From JACPYF01 sp947085845 (GTDB taxonomy: Bacteria > Patescibacteriota > Saccharimonadia > Saccharimonadales > Saccharimonadaceae): a DNA stretch of 64,000 nt. Of the stretch, positions 44,040-52,594 are shown in pieces. Position 1 is the first letter of the stretch; the number at the start of each line of letters is the position of its first letter. The stretch lies in assembly GCA_947085845.1 (NCBI GenBank), contig CAMTXO010000002.1:496001-560000 (forward strand), in the 5' to 3' direction. The translations under genes were made by a program, and so were the position numbers. The notes under the pieces are model-generated. The model searched no databases, was not told the origin of the DNA, and saw nothing but the letters and a program-made list of their open reading frames with translations.

Positions 44040-44873
44040 ATGGAAAAAACACTTTTTGCCTTTAGTCTTTTTTTTGTTGGACTATGCCTAGGTAGTTTCG
44101 TAAATGCAGCAGTTTGGCGAATAAAACATAAAAAAGATCTCATGTTCGCACGTTCAGAGTGTACAAAATGTCACTACAAACTAGAATGGTATGACCTCAT
44201 ACCAGTGTTGAGCTGGCTTTTTCTAAAGGGCAAGTGCCGCAAATGTCACAAACCAATTAGTGCACAGTATCCTGCCGTAGAGCTCGCTGTAGCAGCGTTT
44301 TTTGTAGCTAGCTTGGCATTTTGGCCCCAGAGTCTCACTACAGTTAACGATCTACTTCAGTTTATTATATGGCTCATTGCCGGCGTCGGCCTCAGTATAT
44401 TAGTTGTCTACGATATTCGTTGGATGCTATTGCCGGATAAAGTCGTCTTCCCAGTCATTGGGCTAGGTGTAGCTATGACGATACTACATGCACTAGAGGC
44501 TGCTAGTATCAGTCAATTTTTGTTCGATGTTCTAGGGTCCTTGCTGATACTTTCTGGGTTTTATCTTGTTCTATTTATTGTTTCTAGTGGCAAATGGGTT
44601 GGTTTTGGTGATATAAAGCTCGGCATTGCACTGGCACTACTGCTATGTAATTGGCAGTTGGCAGTACTAGCATTTTTTCTAGCAAACCTTATCGGTACTT
44701 TAGTATATGCGCCAGCACTTTCGTCTGGCAAGATAAAACGCTCGGCTCACATACCGTTTGGTCCATTTCTGATTGCAGGCTTTCTGATTGCAGGCCTTTT
44801 CGGTCAATCAATCATCGACTGGTACATAATGTTGACATACTCTGGTATAAATATCGTCAGCCCCTCTTATTAA
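44040..44873 (+). CDS. pilD: Prepilin peptidase / N-methyltransferase
   Basis: 277 residues. LCLGSFVNAAVWRI, then the zinc-binding pairs CTKCHYKLEWYDLIPVLSW and CRKCHKPIS. The two catalytic Asp lie in VVYDIRWMLLPD and GFGDIKLGIAL. Seven to eight hydrophobic segments fit an integral membrane aspartyl protease. It cuts prepilin leaders (KKG-F and alike) and methylates the new N-terminus. It serves the pilin genes on both sides. Confidence 0.96.
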   Translation: MEKTLFAFSLFFVGLCLGSFVNAAVWRIKHKKDLMFARSECTKCHYKLEWYDLIPVLSWLFLKGKCRKCHKPISAQYPAVELAVAAFFVASLAFWPQSLTTVNDLLQFIIWLIAGVGLSILVVYDIRWMLLPDKVVFPVIGLGVAMTILHALEAASISQFLFDVLGSLLILSGFYLVLFIVSSGKWVGFGDIKLGIALALLLCNWQLAVLAFFLANLIGTLVYAPALSSGKIKRSAHIPFGPFLIAGFLIAGLFGQSIIDWYIMLTYSGINIVSPSY

Positions 44874-44888
44874 TCTAATTGCTTGTGC

Positions 44889-44894
44889 TATAAT
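44889..44894 (+). promoter_or_regulatory. -10 box for the minor pilin operon
   Basis: TATAAT in the context GCTTGTGCTATAAT, nearly identical to the pilM promoter, 8 bases before the ATG. Confidence 0.7.
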
Positions 44895-44902
44895 TTAATC
44901 AA

Positions 44903-45733
44903 ATGGGCATCAAACAGCAGCACGGATTTACTATAGTAGAATTATCCCTATTTCTGGGCATTTCGGCTTTAGTGATCGTCACCTTATTAACAGCAACAAC
45001 CTTTTCGATACAAAGACAGCGATTTACTGATTCTGTAAATGGTAGCCAAGCTTTTTTGCAGCAACAATACAACGAAGTAGACGTAACGCTCAATAATAGA
45101 AGCGACAAGGTGTGTAGTGCAGCGGAGTCCCTTGCTAGCAAGAGGGGCGCAAGTAAATGTGTGATTGTAGGCAAAATTATTGACCTCAACCCGCCTATAA
45201 ATACCAATGCATCAACTAACCCCAACAAAGAACACTACATACGTAGCTACTATGTTATCGGTGACATACCGGTTGATGCTGATGGTTATGATATAAACAA
45301 TATTACTACTTTGGATCCTAGTTTTAATTTGACAGCAATCAGTGCCGACGACAGTAACCAGCAGTTTATTATTCCTTGGGGTGCAGTTTTTACAGACCAA
45401 AGCGTAAGAGATAGCGGGGGTAGTACGAATCGAACGGGCACAACACTAGTGAATTATTTACTTATACTACGCTCACCAAAAACAGGCCTAGTCCAAACAT
45501 TAAAATATGTAGGCACAACTCCTCTATTTAACGGGGCAGATGTGGTGCGTGCGCTCAGTCCTACTGATATACGTGAGTTTGATAATGCCGATGATGATCC
45601 ATCGGTAAAAGCATGTATGCAATCAGCGGATATAGTGACTGCAACGGCATTACTAAAAATTCAGCCTCTCGGTAGTCAGGATGCAGTAACCACACAGTTT
45701 GATGGGGCAGAAGTAGAGGGCTGGTGTGTGTAA
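44903..45733 (+). CDS. Pilin-like protein (minor pilin 1)
   Basis: 276 residues. Prepilin site QHG-FTIVELSL with Glu at +5 and a hydrophobic helix to about residue 32. The C-domain of about 240 residues is large for a pilin and contains Cys at CSAAE, SKCVIVG, ACMQSADI and GWCV. First of four genes that probably form a minor-pilin priming tip. The stop TAA shares its last A with the next ATG. Confidence 0.85.
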   Translation: MGIKQQHGFTIVELSLFLGISALVIVTLLTATTFSIQRQRFTDSVNGSQAFLQQQYNEVDVTLNNRSDKVCSAAESLASKRGASKCVIVGKIIDLNPPINTNASTNPNKEHYIRSYYVIGDIPVDADGYDINNITTLDPSFNLTAISADDSNQQFIIPWGAVFTDQSVRDSGGSTNRTGTTLVNYLLILRSPKTGLVQTLKYVGTTPLFNGADVVRALSPTDIREFDNADDDPSVKACMQSADIVTATALLKIQPLGSQDAVTTQFDGAEVEGWCV

Positions 45734-46329
45734 TGTATAAGGCCTTTAAGATATCGCTACAAAGAGGGGACACTCTTGTTGAAGTGATGTTCGCAAGTGC
45801 TGTCGCAGCGCTTGTTATTGTCGGTGCCTTATCCGTAATGAACAAGAGTCTTTCCCAGACCCAGCTTTCTGTAGAGGTGACTCAAGTGCGTCAAGCAGTT
45901 GATAGGCAGGCTGAGCTTCTGAGATATTCAAGGGATGCATATAAAAAAGATGAAGGTGCTGCTAGTGGCGGTTCAAAGGTATGGCAGCAAGTTATCACCA
46001 AGGCAAAACCGGCGGCAAGTAGTTTCGGCTCTTGTGCCTCAGCTGCTAATTTGACTAATAATAGCAATGGCGATAATGCCTTTTTTGTTAATGCTTCCAA
46101 TATTAATGATATTCAATTCAGTACAACATTTACCGAACCTCAAACATTTGCACAAGAGGGCAGTGGGCTGTGGGTTGAAGCAGTGAGGGGTAGTCGTGAA
46201 ATAGCAAAGTCCGATGGCAGCACGGTTAAATATATGGATTTGCACATTAGAGCATGTTGGGATACTTCAGTAAGTGGAGAGAAGTCAAAAATCGGTACAA
46301 TTGTGAGGTTATATTATGAGACTAAATAA
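45733..46329 (+). CDS. Pilin-like protein (minor pilin 2)
   Basis: About 198 residues. Cleavage site QRG-DTLVEVMF with Asp at +1 instead of Phe, keeping Glu +5, followed by a hydrophobic helix. The class resembles PilV/GspI minor subunits. The C-domain has two Cys (GSCASA, RACWDTS) that could pair. Translationally coupled to the gene before and overlapping the next by 14 bases. Confidence 0.82.
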   Translation: MYKAFKISLQRGDTLVEVMFASAVAALVIVGALSVMNKSLSQTQLSVEVTQVRQAVDRQAELLRYSRDAYKKDEGAASGGSKVWQQVITKAKPAASSFGSCASAANLTNNSNGDNAFFVNASNINDIQFSTTFTEPQTFAQEGSGLWVEAVRGSREIAKSDGSTVKYMDLHIRACWDTSVSGEKSKIGTIVRLYYETK

Positions 46330-47020
46330 ACAAGTTAGACAACAAGATGGTTTTACTCTTACTGAGCTGTCTTTGTCTATGACAATGCTCGCGATCATGC
46401 TGATCATATTGTTGCTTTCTATCTTGGCTATAACGAGCACCTATAATAAAGGGCTTACTCTCAAGCGTGTTAATCAGAGTGGGCGAACGGTAGGAGAGGA
46501 TATTCAGAAAAATCTCAGGACATTCAAAGGTTCGGGTCTGCAGATTGTTACAAAAACTGCCGGCTCTATATCTGTTGTAACTCGGCTCTGCAACGGAGAG
46601 ACGAGTTATATCTGGAGCGTGTATGGTAAGGATGGTAATGCTATAGAAAAGTTTAGTAACAACGAGACAATTACTTTTGTAAAGGTTGAGGATTCAGGTG
46701 CTGGAATGTGTCTCACTCCTTCAGGTACTCCAACTCCACCATTGCCAGATCCTGATAAAGCTGTCGCCAGCAGTCTACTAGACGATGGGCTTGTGATTCG
46801 AGAACCTTCTAACATCGTTATTAGTACCGACGGTAGTTTGGTTAACTTTCAATATACTATTGCTACACGAGACTCTACGCTTGGGGACGAGGTCATAGGT
46901 GATGATAATATAGAATATGATGTCACAGGCCAATCTCCTGTCTGTAATGGGGGCAAAGAAGGCGAATTTTGCGCCCTTAATACGTTTATAGTGACTTCTT
47001 ATGTAAAAGGTGTACAATAG
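46316..47020 (+). CDS. Pilin-like protein (minor pilin 3)
   Basis: 234 residues. Cleavage site QDG-FTLTELSL with Glu +5, a long hydrophobic helix, then a beta-rich domain with Cys pairs (RLCNGE, GMCLTP, PVCNGGKEGEFC). This arrangement fits PilW/GspJ-type minor pilins. The start lies inside the previous gene. Confidence 0.82.
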   Translation: MRLNKQVRQQDGFTLTELSLSMTMLAIMLIILLLSILAITSTYNKGLTLKRVNQSGRTVGEDIQKNLRTFKGSGLQIVTKTAGSISVVTRLCNGETSYIWSVYGKDGNAIEKFSNNETITFVKVEDSGAGMCLTPSGTPTPPLPDPDKAVASSLLDDGLVIREPSNIVISTDGSLVNFQYTIATRDSTLGDEVIGDDNIEYDVTGQSPVCNGGKEGEFCALNTFIVTSYVKGVQ

Positions 47021-47032
47021 TTGTTAAAGGCT

Positions 47033-48289
47033 ATGCTTATAATGTACGGATCTCACAATAAACAATCTGGTGTTGCCTCAATCTTTACAGTTATATTTTT
47101 TGCTCTGCTCATAAGCATCATAGTTATTAGCTTTGTAACAATTGTTAACCAAGACCAACGCCAATCAACAAACGCAGACCTCAGCGCAAGCGCCTATGAT
47201 TCGGCTCAGGCTGGTGTTGAAGATGCAAAAAGAGGTCTAGAAGTATATAACTCTGAGTGTAAAAAAGTGGCAACTCCAGGCATTAACTGTGATTTATACA
47301 GACAGGCTCTCAGTAGTAATAGCTGTAACGCAATAGTCAATGACACCACTAGTAACCCTGCTCCTAGAGAGCTAGCTGCAAAACTCGGAATAACTGCAGA
47401 TGCTGACGAGGCGAAAGTAGAAACAGATACAAATGATACATCTCTAGATCAAGCATATACTTGTTTGAAAGTGCAACTAGAGACGGACAACTACGAACAA
47501 TCAAGCGGTAGTAACCAAAATGTTCTTGTACAGCTTAAGACGGTTAACAACGATCCTTTTAGTCATATTTATATCAATTGGTATACGAAAGGTGTGCTTG
47601 ATATACCGGATACAACTACTAAGCCGCTACAACTACCAAAAGATAGTACTGCCTGGGGAGTAAATCGTCCTCCTGTCATGCGTGCACAGGTGATTGCTGT
47701 ACCACGAGGCTCTACCATAGACATGGACCAAGTTGATAGAGATACAAAAACAGTGTTCATGTACCCCAGTCGATCGGTAGCTCATGATCTGATAACTAAT
47801 ACAACTTCGGTAAACCTTACTACAGCTGATGTCGGTTTTAAAACACCAAAGAATGGTCCACGAGAAGTGTACTGTGATCCAAATGCTGACACCGACGTAT
47901 ATTCATGTAGAGCTTCTATCGAGAATTTTGTACCAGCAGGTGGTGGTGATTTTGACTATTATCTATTGGTCACACCGCTATACAGTGGAACTGATTTTGA
48001 GGTTAGGTTAACTGACGGCTCTCTTCAGCCAGATGGTAGCAATACTATAAAGTTTGATGGTATTGAACCAAGGATTGACTCTACCGGCAGAGCAAACGAT
48101 GTCTTTCGTAGAGTAGTTAGCAGGGTAATATTTTCTGATGAATCTCAAACTACGAATGGCGGTAGCGGTTTCGATGTAACCCAAGGCATTTGCAAAGGGT
48201 TTGAGCTGGCAGACGATGCCACTAAGTGGTATATACCTCAGAACTGTGGCAAGCCAGCATCTGGTTCAGAGTCTCTAGTTGGTGAATAA
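47033..48289 (+). CDS. PilX-like pilus protein
   Basis: About 418 residues. The N-terminus NKQSGVASIFTVIFFALLIS is a prepilin-like helix lacking Glu +5, as in PilX/GspK proteins, followed by ASAYDSAQAGVEDAKRGLEVY, the helix seen after the span in PilX family members. The large outer part is beta-rich with paired Cys. Last gene of the minor-pilin operon; GspK-like subunits cap the tip. Alternative starts exist at TTG 47021 and ATG 47042. Confidence 0.78.
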   Translation: MLIMYGSHNKQSGVASIFTVIFFALLISIIVISFVTIVNQDQRQSTNADLSASAYDSAQAGVEDAKRGLEVYNSECKKVATPGINCDLYRQALSSNSCNAIVNDTTSNPAPRELAAKLGITADADEAKVETDTNDTSLDQAYTCLKVQLETDNYEQSSGSNQNVLVQLKTVNNDPFSHIYINWYTKGVLDIPDTTTKPLQLPKDSTAWGVNRPPVMRAQVIAVPRGSTIDMDQVDRDTKTVFMYPSRSVAHDLITNTTSVNLTTADVGFKTPKNGPREVYCDPNADTDVYSCRASIENFVPAGGGDFDYYLLVTPLYSGTDFEVRLTDGSLQPDGSNTIKFDGIEPRIDSTGRANDVFRRVVSRVIFSDESQTTNGGSGFDVTQGICKGFELADDATKWYIPQNCGKPASGSESLVGE

Positions 48290-48291
48290 TC

Positions 48292-49206
48292 TTATCGTGA
48301 GTGGAATTTTTCGTGTACTTCTTTGAGGTGTTGATCGGTCACATGTGTGTAAACCTGGGTTGTAGATATATTGCTATGTCCGAGCATGCTTTGGACCGAA
48401 CGTAGATCAGCGCCGTTCATTAGTAGGTCTGTTGCAAAGCTATGCCTCATAGTATGTGGGCTTACATGCTTTGTAATACCGGCCTTTAGTGCGTAGCTTT
48501 TGATAATTCTTTGTATACTTCGTGGCGTAATACGGCGAAAATTACCAGTAGTATCGAGTTGTTTTGGGATACGATCTCGATAACTAATAAAAAGTGGGCT
48601 TAAACTATCTTTTCTAGTACTCAAATAGCTTTCTATATGCATAGCCGCTTCGGAACCAATAAATACCGGCCGATCTTTATTACCTTTACCGCGAACCATA
48701 AATTCTCGCCTACGGGTGTTTATATGATCGCGATTAAGCCCTACAAGCTCCGAAACACGTAGGCCGCTGGTGAAAAGAAGCTCTATAATCGCTCGGTCTC
48801 TCAGTCCCGTAGGTGAGTCCATCGGTACTTGTTCTAATAACCGAACAACTTCTTCGTTATTTAAAAATGTTACTTGTTTGTGCTTTGTTTTAGGCAATTC
48901 AATTTTATTTGGAGCCAATGTGTCAATGTCTCTTTTTGCGCAGTAATCTAGAAAACTTCTGAGTGCTATCAGATGGTAGCTCTGTGTCATCGCAGACAGG
49001 CTAGAGCCCGAGTCGTTTGTGTACCTATTGAGCCATAGGCGCCATTTACGAATGAGTTCTGCGTTTATTTTTCCAATTTCTATATCACCCTGAAATTCCA
49101 TCAGACGATTAAGATATAGGTGATAGTTTTCAGCTGTTTTTTGCGAGCGACCACGCTCAACTTCTAAATATTCTAGGAAGTCTACTATTAGGTCGGATAG
49201 GTACAT
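48292..49206 (-). CDS. xerD: Tyrosine recombinase XerC/XerD-like
   Basis: 304 residues. SAM-like core-binding N-domain (FLEYLEVERGRSQKTAENY), then the catalytic domain with all residues: Arg in FTSGLRVSELVGL, Lys in RGKGNKDRPVF, HTMRHSFATDLL, HSNISTTQVYTHV (Tyr nucleophile). It likely resolves chromosome dimers at a dif site together with FtsK. ATG 49206 is preferred because an extended -10 (TG-C-TAGAGT) lies exactly 6 bases before it; ATG 49212 is immediately adjacent to that box. Confidence 0.92.
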   Translation of the reverse strand: MYLSDLIVDFLEYLEVERGRSQKTAENYHLYLNRLMEFQGDIEIGKINAELIRKWRLWLNRYTNDSGSSLSAMTQSYHLIALRSFLDYCAKRDIDTLAPNKIELPKTKHKQVTFLNNEEVVRLLEQVPMDSPTGLRDRAIIELLFTSGLRVSELVGLNRDHINTRRREFMVRGKGNKDRPVFIGSEAAMHIESYLSTRKDSLSPLFISYRDRIPKQLDTTGNFRRITPRSIQRIIKSYALKAGITKHVSPHTMRHSFATDLLMNGADLRSVQSMLGHSNISTTQVYTHVTDQHLKEVHEKFHSR

Positions 49207-49212
49207 GTCCAT

Positions 49213-49218
49213 ACTCTA
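49213..49218 (-). promoter_or_regulatory. -10 box for leaderless xerD
   Basis: TAGAGT on the minus strand, in the CTTGTGCTA context also seen before pilM and the minor pilins; 6 bases before ATG 49206. Confidence 0.6.
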
Positions 49219-49279
49219 GCACAAGTATTATCATTTTGCGACGTTCAAAGTGTTTATCGTTAAAATACAAACCATAGCT

Positions 49280-49285
49280 TATAAT
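49280..49285 (+). promoter_or_regulatory. -10 box for leaderless uppP
   Basis: TATAAT, 9 bases before the ATG. Confidence 0.6.
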
Positions 49286-49294
49286 AAATAGTAC

Positions 49295-50089
49295 ATGAGT
49301 ATCTTTGAAGCAATATTTCTAGGCTTGGTGCAGGGTTTTACAGAGTTTATTCCTGTCTCTAGCTCTGGTCATCTGGTGTTAGCGCAATCATTGTTTAGCA
49401 GTAATATTGACCATTTATTTATACAGGCATTGGACTTCGGTACAGCTTTAGCTCTGGTCATCTATTTTTGGTCTCGACTTGTTGACCTAGCAAAACAGGT
49501 ATTTGTGAAAAAAGACTACCGACTAGCGCGTAACATCCTAATAACCTCCATACCTGCGGGATTGCTCGGCTTTTTATTAGCTGATTTTATACAAAATAGC
49601 AAAGAGCTGCTCAATCCATTAGTTGTTGCGATAATGCTGGCTCTAGTCGGTGTGTTGATGATAGTTATAGACAAGCTTCCACGTAAATCAGACAAATCCG
49701 GTGGGCGAAAGCTTAGTCCAAAGCGCGCATTGATCATTGGAGTTGCTCAGGCTTTTGCTCTGATACCTGGTGTGTCACGTTCGGGTTCAACTATTATTGC
49801 TAGTCGAGTTATGGGTCTTAGTCCGAAATCTGCAGCAGAATACAGTTTTATGGTGGCGATCCCAATTATGCTCGGCCTTTTGACCAAGCTACTTGTAAAA
49901 GATAGCGATAGGGCCTATTTGTTGGCCAATTTAGAACCGGTAGTCATAGGCAATATAGCAGCATTTATTAGCGGTATGATAGCAATTAAATTCATGCTGA
50001 GCTATCTGAGTAATCATGGTTTGGCGATCTTTGGCTGGTACCGTATCGCAGTCGCTACTGTAGTAGTGGGCGTACTTTTGGTACAATAG
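49295..50089 (+). CDS. uppP: Undecaprenyl-diphosphatase (UppP/BacA)
   Basis: 264 residues. The two active-site motifs are intact: GLVQGFTEFIPVSSSGHL near residue 9 and GVSRSGSTIIASRVMGLS near 155. Several hydrophobic spans fit this membrane enzyme. It recycles undecaprenyl pyrophosphate, the lipid carrier for peptidoglycan and surface glycans, and may support the glycosyltransferase at 53.5 kb. Confidence 0.97.
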   Translation: MSIFEAIFLGLVQGFTEFIPVSSSGHLVLAQSLFSSNIDHLFIQALDFGTALALVIYFWSRLVDLAKQVFVKKDYRLARNILITSIPAGLLGFLLADFIQNSKELLNPLVVAIMLALVGVLMIVIDKLPRKSDKSGGRKLSPKRALIIGVAQAFALIPGVSRSGSTIIASRVMGLSPKSAAEYSFMVAIPIMLGLLTKLLVKDSDRAYLLANLEPVVIGNIAAFISGMIAIKFMLSYLSNHGLAIFGWYRIAVATVVVGVLLVQ

Positions 50090-50124
50090 TCTCTAGTATT
50101 TAAAATATAGGAGAAAACGAACAC

Positions 50125-50625
50125 ATGGAACGAACACTAATCGTCCTTAAACCCGACACTATCCAGCGCGGCCTAGTAGGCGAGATCGTCACTCGTTTCG
50201 AGCGAGTTGGTCTAAAAATAATTGCATCAAAGATGCTTCGTCCCGATAATGATCACTATTACCATCATTACGAGAATATTGGACAAATGATATCTCGTCG
50301 TGGACAGCAGGCTTTTGATGTCACATTGGAGATGATGAATCAAGGTCCAGTTATTGCTTTCGTCTTAGAAGGCGTGGGCGCGGTTGGTGTTGTACGCAAA
50401 ATGGTTGGTACAACAGAGCCAAAGGAAGCTACCCCGGGTACAATTCGCGGTGATTTTGCGCATGTCAGCTTCTCTCATGCTGATACAAAGAAAAAAGGCA
50501 TCCCAAACCTTATCCATGCTTCTGGTGATCCAGCCGAAGCAAAAGAGGAAATCGGTCACTGGTTTAAAGAGGGCGAACTTTTCGATTACGAATCGGTTCA
50601 CGAAGTACACACTCAGGTCAAATAG
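50125..50625 (+). CDS. ndk: Nucleoside diphosphate kinase
   Basis: 166 residues, longer than the usual 140-150. ERTLIVLKPDTIQRGLVGEIV, GPVIAFVLEG, KMVGTTEPKEATPGTIRGDF and the catalytic His in NLIHASGDPAEAKEEIGHWF are all present. An insert of about 15 residues (AHVSFSHADTKKKGIP) sits between RGDF and the catalytic His, as in some archaeal and patescibacterial members. GGAG lies 10 bases upstream. It balances NTP pools. Confidence 0.95.
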   Translation: MERTLIVLKPDTIQRGLVGEIVTRFERVGLKIIASKMLRPDNDHYYHHYENIGQMISRRGQQAFDVTLEMMNQGPVIAFVLEGVGAVGVVRKMVGTTEPKEATPGTIRGDFAHVSFSHADTKKKGIPNLIHASGDPAEAKEEIGHWFKEGELFDYESVHEVHTQVK

Positions 50626-50661
50626 GATATAATTGAGTACGGTGAGCCTCAGGAGCTCTAT

Positions 50662-50678
50662 GCCTCAGTAGCTCAATG
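50662..50678 (+). repeat. Direct repeat of the tRNA-Arg 5' end
   Basis: 16 of 17 bases match the first 17 bases of tRNA-Arg at 50766-50782. The copy lacks the rest of the tRNA. A further similar GCCTCAGGAGCTC lies just upstream (about 50646-50658). Confidence 0.75.
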
Positions 50679-50709
50679 CAGAGGCGAAGCCGGTAATAGT
50701 TAATAAGCA

Positions 50710-50727
50710 ATTGCTCTATCCATTGAT
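50710..50727 (+). repeat. Inverted repeat of the tRNA-Arg D-arm
   Basis: AATTGCTCTATCCATTGA is the exact reverse complement of 50777-50794 in the tRNA (18 of 18). A small ATGTAA/TTACAT hairpin lies between the arms. Confidence 0.85.
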
Positions 50728-50765
50728 ATGATGTAAACGTATTACATGAGATGGAGCGGTATTCT

Positions 50766-50841
50766 GCCTCGGTAGCTCAATGGATAGAGCAATTCCGTCC
50801 TAAGGAAAAGGTTGTAGGTTCGACTCCTACCCGGGGTACCA
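50766..50841 (+). tRNA. tRNA-Arg (anticodon CCT)
   Basis: 76 bases with encoded CCA. Acceptor GCCTCGG pairs with CCGGGGT (two G-T), D-arm GCTC/GAGC, anticodon stem TTCC/GGAA around GTCCTAA, T-arm GTAGG TTCGACT CCTAC. Reads AGG codons. Repeats of its 5' part lie upstream. Confidence 0.93.
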
Positions 50842-50864
50842 GATATATAAGAAGGGTGTAGCAA

Positions 50865-51371
50865 ATGTCACAACAATTTGAAGGTCAAAGAAATGACGAA
50901 GAAGTTACTGTTGTATTTCGTCGTCATCCAGTCGCATTACGCAAAGGTTTTTATATGCTTTTGATACCATTTGCGGTTGGTTCAGTACCTGCATTGATCT
51001 GGCAGGATCAACTGTGGTTATTCGGGCTATCCTTTGGGTGCCTTGGTATTGGACTACTGTTGTTTTTCTATCATTGGGTTGGTTGGTATTACACCTATTT
51101 TATTATTACAAACCAAAGATTGAGGCAAGTTTCACAACAAGGCCTATTTGGCCGTAGTGTTGTCGATCTCGGCCTCAGTAAAATTCAAAACATAAGCTAT
51201 AATGTACCGGGATTTACCGGAGAAGTGCTTGGGTTTGGTACAATAGTACTACAAACCTACGTGGGCGATTTGGTGCTTGATAAAATTCATCACCCGGACA
51301 AAATTTATAATCAAATACAAGACGCTGTTGTATTGGCTGGTGGGGATGTAGATGGGGAGATAGATGGTTAA
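50865..51371 (+). CDS. PH (bPH2/YdbS-like) domain membrane protein
   Basis: 168 residues. Two adjacent spans at about 28-65 (two hydrophobic stretches) are followed by the YdbS-type segment YYTYFIITNQRLRQVSQQGLFGRSVVDLGLSKIQNI and a beta-rich ending. This membrane-plus-PH fold is widespread but of unclear function. Overlaps the next gene by 8 bases. It starts 23 bases after the tRNA-Arg gene and could be read from the same transcript. Confidence 0.8.
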   Translation: MSQQFEGQRNDEEVTVVFRRHPVALRKGFYMLLIPFAVGSVPALIWQDQLWLFGLSFGCLGIGLLLFFYHWVGWYYTYFIITNQRLRQVSQQGLFGRSVVDLGLSKIQNISYNVPGFTGEVLGFGTIVLQTYVGDLVLDKIHHPDKIYNQIQDAVVLAGGDVDGEIDG

Positions 51372-52416
51372 AAGACTTGTTAAGAGAATAAAGAGAAAAG
51401 ACGAAGAAGCTGAGAGGCTTTCTAGTAGCCGTATTACGAACGAAACCGTTGCAGAGCATCGCGAGCAAATTCTAGCTGGCGGTAGGAAGTTTAAATATCC
51501 TATTCAGTATGCTCGGCATCGATTACTCATAAACAGTATTATTGTTTTTTTTGTTGCGCTAGTAGTGGCTATTCTATTTTTATGGTCACAATTGTATATC
51601 GTACAGAATACAGGTAACTTATTCTACAGAGTTACCCAGCTTGCACCACTTCCAGTTGCTTCAGTAGATGGCTATCCTGTTCCATACAATGATTATCTGA
51701 TGCAGTATCGTAGTTCAATTCATTGGCTGCAGCAAAAATCACGTGGGTTTAGCACAAACTCAGCTGACAGCAAGAGACAAGAAGAGCATTTCAAACGACA
51801 GTCACTAGACCAAGCTATAGAAAACGCCTATGCTCAAAAGATTGCCAAGGAAAACAATATTACTGTATCTGATAAAGACGTCGATGCATTTATTGATCAA
51901 ACAATAAAAAATAGTAGTAACCGTAATCTATCTCGTGAACAGTACGAAGCAGTTCTGAGTGATTCTTATGGTGTATCTGCAAACGAATATCGATCAATTG
52001 TTAAATATGCCCTAACAAAGCAAAAAGCCTCATTCTTTATTGATGCAAAAGCAAAAAAACAGATAGAGACAGCTCAATCTTTGATTGCTAGCGGGAAAAC
52101 CTTCGAAGAAGTGGTTGTCGAATATTCAGATGATCCTCTAGCAAAAACAACAAAAGGTGATGATACTGGCTTTGTTGCAATAACCAACCAAGACCAAGGC
52201 CTTGCTCAGGCTGCTAGCAAGCTACAGGTTGGGCAGACATCAGGTGTGATTAAAGGTACAGATGGCTACTACCTTGTAAAACTTCTAGAAACAAAGCCTG
52301 ACCAGGTTCGTTATGCCAAGATCAAAGTCAACCTTACACAGTTTGACGAGTCACTAAAAACTCTGAAAAAAGATGGCAAGGTTAAAGAGTATATTGGGGT
52401 AGAGAAGGACGCATAA
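51364..52416 (+). CDS. Membrane-anchored parvulin-type peptidyl-prolyl isomerase (PrsA/SurA-like)
   Basis: 350 residues. A basic cytosolic N-terminus, one span at about 55-78, a SurA-like helical region (LDQAIENAYAQKIAKENNITVSDKDVD), and a PPIC domain near 235-330: SLIASGKTFEEVVVEYSDDPLAKTTKGDDTG, KLQVGQTSGVIKGTDGYYLVKLLE. It probably helps fold exported proteins such as pilins and the adhesin on the outer face. It overlaps the PH-domain gene, and ends in a very strong terminator. Confidence 0.9.
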   Translation: MVKRLVKRIKRKDEEAERLSSSRITNETVAEHREQILAGGRKFKYPIQYARHRLLINSIIVFFVALVVAILFLWSQLYIVQNTGNLFYRVTQLAPLPVASVDGYPVPYNDYLMQYRSSIHWLQQKSRGFSTNSADSKRQEEHFKRQSLDQAIENAYAQKIAKENNITVSDKDVDAFIDQTIKNSSNRNLSREQYEAVLSDSYGVSANEYRSIVKYALTKQKASFFIDAKAKKQIETAQSLIASGKTFEEVVVEYSDDPLAKTTKGDDTGFVAITNQDQGLAQAASKLQVGQTSGVIKGTDGYYLVKLLETKPDQVRYAKIKVNLTQFDESLKTLKKDGKVKEYIGVEKDA

Positions 52417-52417
52417 A

Positions 52418-52464
52418 AAACACCTCTGACTTACTTCGTTAAACGAAGTAAGTCAGAGGTGTTT
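52418..52464 (+). terminator. Long perfect hairpin terminator
   Basis: 21-base stem from AAACACCTCTGAC to its complement GTCAGAGGTGTTT with loop TTAAA. The A run on one side and T run on the other let it act on both strands. Confidence 0.9.
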
Positions 52465-52525
52465 GTGGGCTACCATTGTCAATAAATAGCGCTTTCAAAG
52501 GCGTGGGACTATTTTTTTGAAAAAT

Positions 52526-52552
52526 TGAAACCCCGCCAGTAGCGAGGTTTCA
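52526..52552 (-). terminator. Terminator of the zinc-ribbon gene
   Basis: On the minus strand TGAAACCTCGC pairs with GCGGGGTTTCA (one mismatch) and is followed by a T-rich run. Confidence 0.75.
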
Positions 52553-52594
52553 TGTAGGAATGATCTCGCAGATTGCGGGGAAGTGCCTGGATTA

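Noticed and set aside
48292..49206. Xer-like recombinase as the integrase of a mobile element
   Set aside because: All flanking genes are housekeeping or pilus genes, no attachment repeats flank it, and its length and motifs fit chromosomal XerC/D.
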